The notes below the pieces were generated by a model that was not told the origin of the DNA, searched no databases, and saw only the letters and a program-made list of their open reading frames with translations. A stretch of DNA of 64,000 nt, taken from positions 304,052-368,051 of the forward strand of contig KQ482057.1 of assembly GCA_001430745.1 (NCBI GenBank). The letters run 5' to 3'. The stretch is from Auxenochlorella pyrenoidosa (Eukaryota > Chlorophyta > Trebouxiophyceae > Chlorellales > Chlorellaceae). This document shows, in pieces, positions 46,301 through 57,700 of this stretch. The position numbers and the translations under genes are program-made. The number at the start of each line of letters is the position of its first letter. The stretch's first letter is position 1.

Positions 46301-46653
46301 GCAAGATGACTCAGAAATAAGCACCCTTAGACCACATGCCAGCGCCTCTTGATCTCAACCCGCTCGCATCGTGCCCCCTGTGGCGTGCAGGGGTGGACGT
46401 GGTGGTGGTCGGTATGGCGACCGCGATCGCGGCAGCGGCTTCATGCCTGACTCGGGTGCGCCGCCGCTGCTGCCTCATGTTCTGGGAGTGCTGGTTCCCC
46501 AGCTGTTCCCAGGGGTCAACATCACACTACCATTTCCTGCACGCAGGTTTCGGTGGCGGCGTCTTTGGCCGTGGGCGTGGCCGGCGCCAGACAGTGCAGC
46601 GCGATGACAGCAACTTCACGCAGCTGGGCGGAGCTCGGCCCCGGCGCCAGTAG
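39618..46653 (+). CDS. EIF3C: Eukaryotic translation initiation factor 3 subunit c (eIF3c/NIP1)
   Basis: A core subunit of eIF3, which binds the 40S ribosome and eIF1/eIF5 during initiation. The N-terminus is Ser/Asp/Glu-rich ([33 protein letters not shown]), as expected. Then come [74 protein letters not shown]-independent [32 protein letters not shown]-type [39 protein letters not shown]-type [17 protein letters not shown], and [12 protein letters not shown]. The PCI domain is at about 45236-45600 ([33 protein letters not shown]). An Arg-Gly-rich tail ends ARPRRQ at 46653. The exon with SKFWA begins after an acceptor at 39940; the only good start found is ATG 39618-39620 directly followed by a donor, which is tentative. 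Confidence 0.93.
43274..43303 (+). repeat. (GCA)10 microsatellite encoding poly-Ala in eIF3c
   Basis: Ten uninterrupted GCA codons sit in an eIF3c exon between an AQ-ending helix and an acidic segment ([13 protein letters not shown]). They give an Ala run absent from most homologues; the length is probably polymorphic. Confidence 0.9.
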
Positions 46654-47313
46654 ACGCGTGCAGCGCCTCCGTCTGAACCCAGCCCTGAATCTGCTTTCCG
46701 TGCCGCCTTGTGCCTTCTTGTGCACAATTGAGAACCGCATTTGCCGTCAGCAAACGGCGCAAGCCAAATGCCGCCGTCGCATTTGTGGCCCTGGTCAAGA
46801 TCACGCATACATGTATGACAGTATGCCATGTCGAACGGAGCGCTGCAGCGCAGGCCGGGGCTGTCGCCAGCAGCAAGGGTGCCTCACCCACATCGGGCTT
46901 CACAAAAACATCCAGCACGCCCTGGGCAGGCATCGATCTGCACAGTGCCCTGGACTGCAACGCTCTCTACACAGTGTCCTGGACTGCAACACTCAGGTGC
47001 CATTACAGCCATACAGCTGGACGGCATGTGGGGCGCTGTGCCGCTGCTGGCTTGTATTGCCGCTGCGTACTTGTTGCAGAGTTTTCTTCTGCCAAAAGTT
47101 ATCAGTGCACGGATTTGGGCAATACGCAGTAAGCTCCCGCAGAGGAGTGCCCTGGAACCATGGCTAAATGCCCCAGATGTAGGCTGCGGGATGGCAGACG
47201 GCCGCTGTGCCACTGGTAGCCTGTTGACATCATTCCCCCCAGTCATCCAAGTGTCTTCTTCTTCAAAACGGTGTCTCACACTGTTACTTGCTCTTCCGCC
47301 ACCTGCACTCGTG
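46654..47313. other. Spacer between eIF3c and SF1
   Basis: There is no supported exon. A short direct repeat (CCTGGACTGCAAC, twice about 30 bp apart near 46951 and 46979) is present. An upstream SF1 exon here cannot be excluded. Confidence 0.45.
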
Positions 47314-50300
47314 ATGAGGGGCAGGCTCAGGCACAGGTGGGGACCCCTGCCCGCCGCCTTTGTCGAGGCGCAAAAGCCCCCGGAGCCCGCCGCCGAGCCG
47401 CAGCAGCAGGGCGACGATGCCAGCAGTGCTGCGACAGAGCCGCCCGCAAAGAGGAGGCGCCGCAGCCGCTGGGCAGACAGGGCTGCCGAGGAAGCGGTTG
47501 GTGGCGATGCGGACAAGCAAATCGTGCTGTTCCCCTCCGAAGTGGTGCTGTCCAACGGGGTGAAGGTGGTCCTCCCGCCGGCGGTAACGGGGCGCGCGCC
47601 GGGCGGCGACCCAGAGGTGCTTGAGCTGCACCGCAAGGTGGGCAACGTGCCGCTGCTCCCTGGGTGGGAGCAAAGCTTGGGGCAGCAGGTTGTGTGAGGC
47701 AGAGGGCAGGAGCCCAGATGTCTTCGTCCCTGCCGTCAGCCCTGCCCAAGTGGAAAAGCAGTCGGCAATCGAAGTGGTCGCCTCTCTCGAGTGCAGCTGA
47801 ACGACATCAACCGCAAGCTAGCGAGCGGCACTGTGGACATCCCGCCTGAGGGCGAGCGCTCGCCGAGCCCACCGCCTATCTACGACGTCATGGGCATGCG
47901 GTGCGCGTCACTGCTGCACTGCCGGTGCACACAGCTGTCTGTCTGCACCCCTGCTCGACTGTCTGTCTTGTTGGATGGTGCCTGCCTATGCCACGTCGAC
48001 CACCACCTCCCGCCTGACAGCGGCTCAGCATCATCGCCCCTGCCATGTAGGCTCAACACGCGCGAGGTGCGGTACAAGGAGAAGATGGTCAAGGCGCGGA
48101 GCAAGCTCATTGAGCAGCTCATCCAACGCGACTCTACATACAAGCCGCCAGCAGGTGCACTTGGAAAACAAAAGTCCAGCGCATGGGCGGGCTTCCCCAT
48201 CGCAGGGCGACCGCAAGTGCCGCTCCCATGTTTTCGCTGATCTCAGGCCAATTTGCCAAACACTTGCTCTCTGCATGCAGACTATCGACCAGAGCGCAAG
48301 TGGAAGAAGATTTTCATACCTCTGAAGGATTACCCGGGTTACAACTTCATCGGCCTCATCATTGGTCCACGTGGCAACACGCAGAAGCGCATGCAGTCAG
48401 AGACCAACACCAAGATTGCTATCCGGGGCAGAGGTGGGCTCGGCGCTACCCAATCATGACACGTTCCCTCGCGCTGCAGCACCATGCCATTGTTGCAACA
48501 ACATGTCTTCCTGCATTGCGCACCCTGCCGCCCCGTTGTGCACCCACGTGCCATGGCATCAAACAATCAGCAGCCAGCAAGGTGCTGTCTGGCCAAGGTG
48601 CCTCTTGTGCTGGCCTTGCTGCACCCTGTGCATCATCTCGCCGTCCCGACCTGCACATCGGCTGCCCTCCAAGCAGGCAGCGTCAAGGAGGGCGCGGCAC
48701 GGGATCCCAAGTACGACTATGGCGAGGACGAGGAACTGCATGTTCTCATCACAGGCGACCGCCAGGAAGACGTGTGTCTTGAGAGCAAGGCGCCGGCATG
48801 CCTGCATGCTCGGTACGCTGACCAGCACGACGCTCTGGTCTGCCGGTGGTGCTGACCGGACCCCAGGCACATCTCAGCCAGCAACATCTGCTGCATGCTG
48901 GCCTGTTCTGCAGGTGGATGCTGCGGCGGCTATGATTGAGCGGTTGCTGCAGGTCAGCGCTGCTCTCACAATGGCAGCGGCGCTGCGTATTTGTTATGGC
49001 CCCTGCCCGGAAGCTTGCTGTGTCATGTTTCTTTTGGAAATGAGCATTGCTTGTCTTTGAGCATGGCTAGGTTGCGGCTTGCTCCGCCACCGACTCGCGC
49101 ATCCCCTGCTTTTGTGCAGCCCTTGGACGAAGAGATGAATGAGCACAAGAAGTTGCAGGTTATCAAGCGCTGGTTGCATGCTGGCCGGCTTGCTTGCGTA
49201 CGGCGCGAGACAACCCATGCTTGACTGCATCTGTGAAATGCCTGCAAAGTTGCAAGGTTCTCATGCTCCCTTCCTCTCGACTGCTCTTGGAATGCAGTTG
49301 CGTGAGCTTGCTGCCCTCAATGGCACGCTCAAGGACGAGCAGTACTGCTTCATTTGCGGAGAATCTGGTGCGTGGCGCAGGCTGCTTTTGCATGGAGCCA
49401 AGCATTGCATGCAACCGAAAATGCCGGTCCACCTCGCAATGATTTCTCGCATCCTGCCATGCTGCTCTTCTGCAGGCCATCAGCAGAGCGAATGCCCCAA
49501 GAAGGCTGTGGATGTGTACAGGCTGCCTGATCAGTTGCAGACAAAGGTTGATGAGATGTACGCCAAGGTGGGAAGTTTATTTGCAGCTCTGGCATAAGGC
49601 ACAGCGCGGCGAAGCAAGTCTGGAGTGTGTCCGCCAGGTCTTCGCTTCTCTTGGCAGCTGCACAATAAGAAGATGAACATGGTGGCGGTAGCATGGCGAC
49701 CTCAACTAGGCTGCCTGCCAGCACTCTCCAACCGCTGTTAGCTGTCGGCCAACACTGGGACATCGGGCGCAAGCTGCCACCACATAGACAGCCGTGCACA
49801 CATGCTCACCGACCCTTGCTTCCCTTTGGTCATCCCTTTCAGGACATCGCGCGCATGAACCCGGGGGAGGCGGTCAAGATGGATTCTGAGTACAAGTCCT
49901 TCCTTGCGGAGCTGGGCGGAGCTCAGCCACATGCGATGGATGCTGCACCTCAGCGTGGTCCGTGCTGCTGTGGGCTCGGGTGTTGGTGGCATGCATAACA
50001 CGATCTACTGCACGTCACTGCTGCCTGTTGCGTCCATACGCCGTGGTCCAACGTGCCCCCGGGTTCTGCTTGCAGGGCCCCATGGACGGATGCGCCCAGG
50101 CGACGAGTTGCCAGACTCTTGCAAGCTGTATGTTGGCAATTTGTCTCAGGCGAGCTGGAGGGGCGGCTGCTGTGGATTTCTATGTACAATTGGTGTGCAC
50201 CAGTTCTTGGAACCATGCACTTTCTGCTGTGCCTCAAGAATGTGATACCCATCAATCACACACGTGCAGGCTGTTAATGACGAGTTGTTGAGGCAAATGT

Positions 50301-52064
50301 TCGAGCCTTTTGGGACGGTTCTGCACACTGCAGTACTGTATGACCCCAGCACCAGTGAGTACTCGTGCTGGAAATCATGGCAGCATTCGTGCTGTAAAAT
50401 GGCGTTATGAGCCCTGTGCCATGTTGCTGTTCGTCTGTGTGCACTGTTATATTCCCACAGCCACCCCCCACACGCTGTTGCTTGCAGATGCCAGCCGTGG
50501 CTTTGGGTTCGTGCATATGGCCGATGAGCAGTCAGCCTCAACAGCAAAGGAGGTGAGCGAGTACTTGCTGCGAGGACTCACGATGTCATCTTTGCTTGCC
50601 CTCTATCCACCTAGTTGTATGCATCTACAAGCTTCTCCCTGGCACCACACAGGGTATGAACGGGAAAGTGGTGGACGGCCGGTCGCTAACAGTGCGCATT
50701 CGCAGTGAGGCACCGCCAGGCCCACGCAGAGGTGGGCACATTCAAAGCCTGTCTTACCAAAGCACTTCAGCGCCTTCATCGCCTGGGTTATGTGCTGGCA
50801 TGGGCCGCGTCCTGTGCTTTCAAACCTCTTCCACACAGTTTGTTGCCTTTTCGTTCCCATGTTCTGCGTGGCTCTGTTTGTGTGATGATGTGCAGGTCTG
50901 GGTGCGCATCGCCCAGACGACGACCTCCCCCCAGAGTGCAAAATCTATGTTGGGAGCCTGCCGCCAAACGTGGACGAGCATGCCCTGGCACGCGAGTTTG
51001 CTCGCTTTGGCCCGGTTGTCAGGTGCGTGGCACACAATATCGGGTTCTGATTTGCCTGCACTCCAACAGACCCTTGTTCATGCATTGTATGTGCGTTTGT
51101 CACTGCAGCGGCCCTGTACGCAGCACTCCTCCCCTGGTCTGCCTGCAGTGCACGTGTAATTACCGACCGCGAGACAGGCCGTCCCAAAGGCTTCGGGTTT
51201 GTCAACATGGCAGGCAAGCCACTGGGAAGCTGCAAACAGCTGGGTAGTTGCCTGCACTTGCTCAAATTGCAAGGCTCTTCACCTTGCTCCTCCTCAGTTG
51301 CACCTCTTTCCCTGCTGCAGACCCTGCTTCCGCCCGCAGCGCCATCGCCGGCTTGGATGGCTTCCCAGGCTTTGACCGCAACCGGCCCATTGTCGTGCGA
51401 CCTGCAGGCACAGGTGGGATAAGTGATGATCCCTGATGAGCAATGCATGGGCCATCAATGGGTGGGATAGCAATCACGGGCAATGGACTGCCATATCAGG
51501 CAGGTGTTGCAGCTGCAGGCCGTTGCCGTACCTCATCAGCACTGCCCAGCATGCTGGCTGCAGGGGACACAGGGCGCGGCCCTCGATTGGGCAGCTCTAT
51601 GCGGTCTCAGGGCCCTCATGCACCTGGCGGTGGCTTCCCTTCTGGACCGCCGCCCCCTGTGCCCTTCTTCCCGCCTGGCCCTCCCCCACCCATGCCATAT
51701 GGAGGCGGCCACTACCCACCCCCACCAGGCCCACCGTATGGGATGCCACCACCGGGGGGCTTCCCGCCACCCATATCCTCGTATCCAGGTGAGCAAGGCT
51801 GATGCGGCAGGCGGGCTAGGGGCACGCCTTCACCTCGCTACCCACCAACTGGATGGCCGTTGGCACTGGCACGCTGCAGGGGTCTATCCCCCGCCCCCAC
51901 CTGGCGGCTTTGGTGGGCCGCCACCACCACCAGAGCAAGGCTGGCTTCCGATGCCACCAGGTGCGGAGCTCCCACACGCCTGGGCACAGCCGCCGCCACC
52001 GCCGCCGCCACAAGCAGACGACTGGCAGCACGCCCCACCTCCACCGCCGCTGCCACCACAGTAA
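47314..52064 (+). CDS. SF1: Splicing factor 1 / branch-point binding protein with KH-QUA2, zinc knuckle and two RRMs
   Basis: SF1/BBP recognises the intron branch point in the early spliceosome. Order seen: [10 protein letters not shown] (nuclear signal and ULM-like motif), [19 protein letters not shown], then [16 protein letters not shown] and [19 protein letters not shown]. The KH domain follows ([36 protein letters not shown]), then [20 protein letters not shown] and the zinc knuckle [17 protein letters not shown] 1 is KLYVGNLSQ with [13 protein letters not shown] (50120-50710); RRM 2 is [13 protein letters not shown] with [10 protein letters not shown] (50910-51410). A Pro/Gly-rich tail ends in a TAA at 52062-52064. 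Land-plant SF1 usually has one RRM. The start at 47314 is the first in-frame ATG of the Arg-rich exon and is uncertain. Confidence 0.92.
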
Positions 52065-52578
52065 AGCATGTGCAACAGCTGCTCCAGTTCGCGGTCATCA
52101 TGCTGCACACCTTGAGTGCAGTACAATCCATGTCCTTGTGTCTGGAACCTGCTCCTGTGAAACACACAGCAGCACAAGCTACGAGGAGAGACCCAGGGGG
52201 TGCCTCCCACACGCGTCTCTGCCAGGGTGGAAGGGCGTCGCGATCTCTGTTCTTCCCCAGAAAGCTTACTCTCATGCCTTGAGCTGCGTTCTGGAAGGCC
52301 CTAGCGATGGCACCTGCCTCCTTGGCAGCACACGCGCTTTGTAACCTGCAGGTGACGATGGAGTGGCTGCCGCCGCTGCCACCACAGCCATACCAGGCAG
52401 CTGCCCCCAACTGCACGCGCTCTCCCAACTAACTGGACACTTGGCTTCTTCGGCGCCTCGTGGAAAGCAAACGGGCCGCCGCCAAACGGGCCAAAACCGT
52501 GGATTGCATGCTTAGCTGGCAAAGCATGAAAGGATGGGTTGAAGGGTGGGCCCGGTACGCACACATCGATTGGCCACG
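52065..52578. other. Spacer between SF1 and the SDR gene, with SF1 poly(A) signal
   Basis: No coding exon is seen. TGTAA at 52340-52344 is the best polyadenylation signal for SF1. The remainder should contain the promoter of the SDR gene. Confidence 0.5.
52340..52344 (+). terminator. Candidate TGTAA polyadenylation signal of SF1
   Basis: The only plus-strand TGTAA I noticed after the SF1 stop, 276 bp downstream. Confidence 0.4.
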
Positions 52579-54668
52579 ATGGCATCCATCTACTCGATGC
52601 GGGCGTCTGTTGCTTGCCGCCCTCCCTTGCTTGCAACGCGCACGAGCCTGCGGGCGGCTCGGAGGCTGGTGGCAGCACCTCGCGCAGCAAGCTTCGATGT
52701 GGACAACAGCTCCATTCTGGTGCGCGGGTTCCAGTCCATTGGGGCGCGCCATCAGTTGTCCGAGCCGCCGCTACCCTGTCCCTGCTGCCAAGGCCTCGGC
52801 AGCAGAGACTGCTTCTTCCCTTGCTGGGGCTGGGGATTCTTCTCTTGCACTTCAGGCTATCCAGTCCTTCGTACCTCTGGCATTCACCCTGCGTTGCATG
52901 CTTCCTATCAAGTTGGCGGGTGGGGACTGCTGGCCAGAGCGTTGCCAGCGCTCTCCACTAGTCACCAGAGAGGAGGCAGCCTCTTGTGCAGGCTTGTCAA
53001 TGAACTGCTCACTCGAGGGGCCAGAGATTTCTGTTGCACAGGTTGCGGGTGGCGGCGGGGTGGCGCTGGAGGTCACACGCAAGCTGAAGGACATGGGCGC
53101 CTGGGTGTGGCAGCTGCAGCGCACGGATGTTCGCAGGTGAGCTGGTCCACACATGTTGAAGCAGGCAGCTCTGGAAGAAGGCAGCACCAGGGATATTTCC
53201 TGAAGCAGATGCCAGGGAGGTGTGTGCAGGGAGGCCCACCTGCCCGGAAGGCTGCGCCCTGCAGAAAGGAGATTGAGAGCATGATGGCGATTGTGGTGAA
53301 TGGCGACGCATGCAAGCCTGAGGACCTCGAGCGCGCTTTTGCTGCAATCGATGGCGTTGATGCGGTGGTCAGCACCATCGGCGGCACCACAGCCGACCCC
53401 TCCGCTGACTCTCAGGCAAGCGTCAGCGCTGCGAAAGCTGGCTTGGCCTCGCTTGGCGGGGCATACCCTGTCGGGTGCAGCTACCGAGCCCCTCCAGCCA
53501 GACTGCCACCGTACGTGAACCTCGATACCTGCAACTTGCCTTTACAGGGTAACATCAATCTAATTGAGGCGGCAGTGAAGCACGGCGTCAAGAAGTTTGT
53601 GCTTGTCACCAGCATTGGCACAGGTTGAGCGGGCTCACCCCTGCTGTCTGGCAGGCCAAGGCACAGCGCACGTGTTGCAGCTCTCTAGGCGCCAGCATGC
53701 TATATGACCTGTCCTCATCTCCCTTGCATAATGTGTGCATCGTGCCGGTGTTATCCCAAGGCCATGGCTGCTATTGTTGTGGCCTCAGACTCAATCAGCT
53801 GCCCCGCCTGCTTTAACTCCATGCCCACATGCAGGCGATAGCAAGGGCGCTCCGCCTCCCCACGTGTACGATGTCCTCAAACCAGTGCTGCTTGAGAAGG
53901 AGAAGGCGGAGGATCGACTGAAGGTGCGGGCTATGAGAGCTTAGTGCCATGCGGCTATCGTAGCGCGGGAGGAGGTCTAGGTAGGGTGCAACAGAGGAGG
54001 CTGTCCCTGAATGGTGCTGTTGTGCGTGTGTGGCAGGTCTTCCTTCATGATGAAGGCCTCTGCCTCCACCCGGGCACTCTCCTAGAACAATGTCTCGTCT
54101 TCTTGCACACAATCCTTTCTGCCGTCCATCAACTGGCCGGGCGCTTTCAGGAGGTTGGGGACAAGCTGACCTTCGTCATCGTGCGGCCCGGCGGCCTGAA
54201 AAGCGAGGCGCCAACGGGCACAGGGGTGCTCACAGGTGACTAGTGGAGTGTGGGTCAAATTGGCTGTCAGTCAGAACCCCTGGTCCCCACATGCTCAAAC
54301 ATACTGCTGTGCACAAGTTGCCCTTTTCAAATACATAAGATTCTTTTTTGTGTGCATCGCCACCGCCTCCCTGCCCTTGCCCGCAGAGGACACCTCTGTG
54401 TGCGGCAGCATCACACGCGCTGATGTGGCCGACCTGGTCGTCAAGGCACTGCGGAGGTGAGCGTTCATCAAGGTGGACACTAGGCTAAGCTAAAACGGCT
54501 CCAGCTTGCACCAGCCCCTGTTGTGGTGCTGCTTCTTGCTGGGCACCTTCGTTCACTGAGCCCACCAATCCTGTACACTCTCCATGCAGCGACAAGGCCA
54601 ACGGCAAAGTGCTGTCTGCTGTTGATAGCGCGGCAGTGCAGGACAAGTTTGACGTCTTTGTGATCTGA
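52579..54668 (+). CDS. Atypical SDR (NmrA-like NAD(P)-binding protein), probably plastid-targeted
   Basis: An atypical short-chain dehydrogenase/reductase of the NAD(P)-binding group that includes plant chloroplast proteins such as At2g37660 and the Tic62 N-domain; the substrate cannot be told. The first exon, 52579-52719, is an Arg/Ser/Ala-rich transit peptide (MASIYSMRAS...). It joins at phase 0 to VAGGGGVALEVTRKLKDMGA (the dinucleotide-binding loop), and the join at 53136/53265 keeps frame. Later exons give GVDAVVSTIGGTT, INLIEAAVKHGVKKFVLVTS, HVYDVLKPVLLEKEKAE, FVIVRPGGLKSEAPTGTG, SITRADVADLVVKAL, and a short C-terminus ending VFVI. The Ser of FVLVTS and the P-G-G of the RPGGL motif are as in the family. 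It is convergent with TRRAP. Confidence 0.85.
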
Positions 54669-54741
54669 AATGGTTGTTCTCTGAGTGACATGTTGGATGC
54701 GTGCGATATCATGCGGAACATGTCAGCCGCACTCTTTGCAG

Positions 54742-54746
54742 TTACA
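54742..54746 (-). terminator. TGTAA polyadenylation signal of TRRAP (minus strand)
   Basis: TTACA on the plus strand reads TGTAA on the minus strand, about 52 bp after the TRRAP stop, in the 129-bp gap between two convergent genes. Confidence 0.5.
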
Positions 54747-54797
54747 CTGGCTGCTGGGCACGCATTTAACATTCAGTCATTTAATGGAGCATGCACC

Positions 54798-57700
54798 TCA
54801 CAACCAAGGCTGCCAAGTGGGGCACATGCGGCACAGGTTAGCAGGCGCGACAGCCTCGGCAACCAGCGCCCGAGTGCCCTGCTGCGGGTGGCCCTCCCGA
54901 ATGGGCGCCATGCTGCCCATGCGGTTCATGCATGATGCAGTGTTCCATGCAACGCACGTCTCGAGTTGAGTGGTCTTGAGCGAGGCATTAAGGGCCGCGA
55001 TGCAGCGTGCGCCACTGCGGCGTGCTGCCCACGAGAGGATATCGTCCCTGCCAGGGTAGCAGGGGAGGATGGGGCAGCGGGCTGCTGAGCATCTCTAGGA
55101 GCAGAGGCTGGGCGGGCATCCTGCCACTTCAGCACCTGCCAACTCGGCAGTCTGAACTCAAGAGGCGGGCTTCATACCTGAAGAAGAGGGCCACCATCGA
55201 GGCCGTGGTGCCTTGCTCAGCCTGCATTGCCTGCGCGGCTGCAGTGATGGCACACACCACCATGCCTTCCATGCCCTGCGGCCCGATGAAGGACTGCATG
55301 TTCCGCGTAAGGCGGAAGGGCACCGTCTCATGGCCGCGCTCAAGCTGGAAGCGCGAGTCGTAGGTGGATATGAGGTCAGCATGTGTGATGGAGCCCATGC
55401 TGCGAGAGACCAGCAGCTTGCTTGGGGAGCGCCCAGTCAGCAGGAGCATGTGACAGGCAACAGCTGCAGAGCAGAGGGGCCAAGGAGGTTGCAGGCTATT
55501 TTGAACAGAGCAGAGTAGGGTGCGCAGGAGGCACACCAGTCGGAGCAGTGCGCATGGTCACATCCTGTTGCTGGCAAAGCATGCTGCACCATGCAGACGA
55601 ATGGCGAAGGCGCCATGAGGCTCAAGCTTTGACGTTTTGGCCCGCCACTGCTCAGTGGACAAGCACTTACCTGACATTGCTGCGCTGAGCGCGAACTGCT
55701 TCTTGATGACCCACATGCTCAGGTTGTTCTCCACCATTGTTTTGTACATGAACTGGCTGAAGATGTTTTCTGTGACGCCTGCCTCCACCACCTTTTGGTA
55801 TGCATCAAGCCGGGCCTTGAGGTCGGCAGTGATGCCCTCTGGCGTGCAGCAGCGCGCTTTGAAGTCCAGGATGGGCGCATCTGCCTCGCGGCCATAACGC
55901 GCACAGTGCGTCTCGTACGCATCGCTGAACGGCACGATGCTAATGTCGTCCTCCACCATGCGCACGCCTGAAATTATGGGATGTGCACAGTGGGCAACCC
56001 TGCTGGTGTCAAGCGATGCAGTGCAGCCAAAGGAAGTCTGCACTGGAACCCACCGCCTGCTGTTCGCAAGGCCTTGGAAGAGCATAGTACCAGCAGCCAT
56101 GTCCGGCAACAGGGCCATCGACACAGAGCGCGCACCTTGGTACGGCACCAGCACGGCAGGTGCTTTGAGCTGCAGCAGGCGCCGTCTCGACTCAGAGTGC
56201 GCAAGAAGACGTGTGTTGGCGTTACGCAACAGGGCCTGAATCCGCTCTTCTGATCCAGTGGTGGTCTGTGTGAAGGACGGCAGTAGAAGGGCTGTAAGCT
56301 TCTCATCACATGCAAGGGCAGCAGGCTGTGCACTCTACGCAGGCAAACGATGCAATGCATGGATCCTCGCTAGCTTAGCAAGAAATAGCCTTCTTGCCTG
56401 GCTGCTCTGGACAAGGAATGTGCGCAACGAACCATCCGAGCCGTGCAGCATGATGCGGCGGCATGAATTGCTGTTGCGGCGCACGACTTGGAGGCTGCTG
56501 CCCAGGCGGTCAACATAAACCTGATTTTGAAGGGAGAACACTTTCCTTTAGTTTGCATTGGAAGCAATGTGCATCCATTGGAACAAAGGCAAGGCAGGCA
56601 CCGCATAAGACAGTAGACCCAGCAGTACGAGCCCTCACCATGTCTGGAGCATCAGGCGCAGGCATGTGTTGCCCCGGCATCTCCATTTCCTCCAAGGACA
56701 TGTCCACCAGCTACACGCAATGGGGTCAGAATGCGCATCACGGAGTCGGGGCATAATTTAAAGATGCCAGGAATGGTCCATGCAGGCAACCGCTGGCCAG
56801 TTCTTACCGTGGGCGCCTCCACTTCCATCTTCATGGTCTGCGGGTATTCATGGTCAATCATGCTCTCTAGCAGCATGCGCCATCCCTGCAGAACAAGACA
56901 GCACAGACGTAAAAACAGATTGGAAGTTGCAAGCTTCTGCCAATCATAGAGGAAGAGGCAGAGCAGAAAGTCCTGGCGAAAAAAGGCGCCTGCTACCCCA
57001 CCACTTTGACACGCGCATCATGGGCACAAGGTTCCAGAGTTCAATAGCAAACATGCTGATGCAGCTGTCTGAAAGTGCACAGACAACCCTGAGTTGCCCC
57101 ATGCATGGATCTCCACCTTCAGGCGATCGGTCATCTCGCCCAGGGTTTGGGGGGCAGCTGGGGCTGCCGGGTCTAAATCCTTTGCAAATTGCTGTTGGAA
57201 GTGCGCCAGCCTGCCAGCACCCGCTGCGTCTCTGCCACTGCATGCTTTGCATACCCCTGCAGAAGCAGCGCCAGTCAGCCACATCTTTTAAGCATAAACG
57301 AGTGCTCGTGCAGAGTGCAGCATGCCCCGTGCAGCATGGTGCAGCAAGAACTGTAGGACTCGACAAATTCCCTCGCCTGTCACCCACCTGCCACCTCCTT
57401 TTTGAACACATCTGGCACTGGAGCGCTGGCAGGCAGCCCCGTCTTGTATGTGCGCTGCTGCAGGGTGTAGACCACTGCCAGCAGCCGCTCCTCGGTGCGA
57501 GTGCTGAACCGCTGACCCACCTCAGTCATGAAATGGTCGAGCACCTGGTCATCGCAGGCACAGGAGGGAACGGTGTGGTAAAAGTGCACACGCAGGACAT
57601 TCCCAAGTCGTCCGAGTGGGCAGATGCACAGCCAGGTTCGGACCCACTGCAGGCCACTACATCCAGCGGGCGCAACTAGCTACCTGCAGCGGGCCGCTGT

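Noticed and set aside
51600..52064. Pro-rich repeats as a hydroxyproline-rich cell-wall protein gene
   Set aside because: They continue the SF1 reading frame after RRM 2, and SF1 proteins normally end in such a Pro-rich tail.
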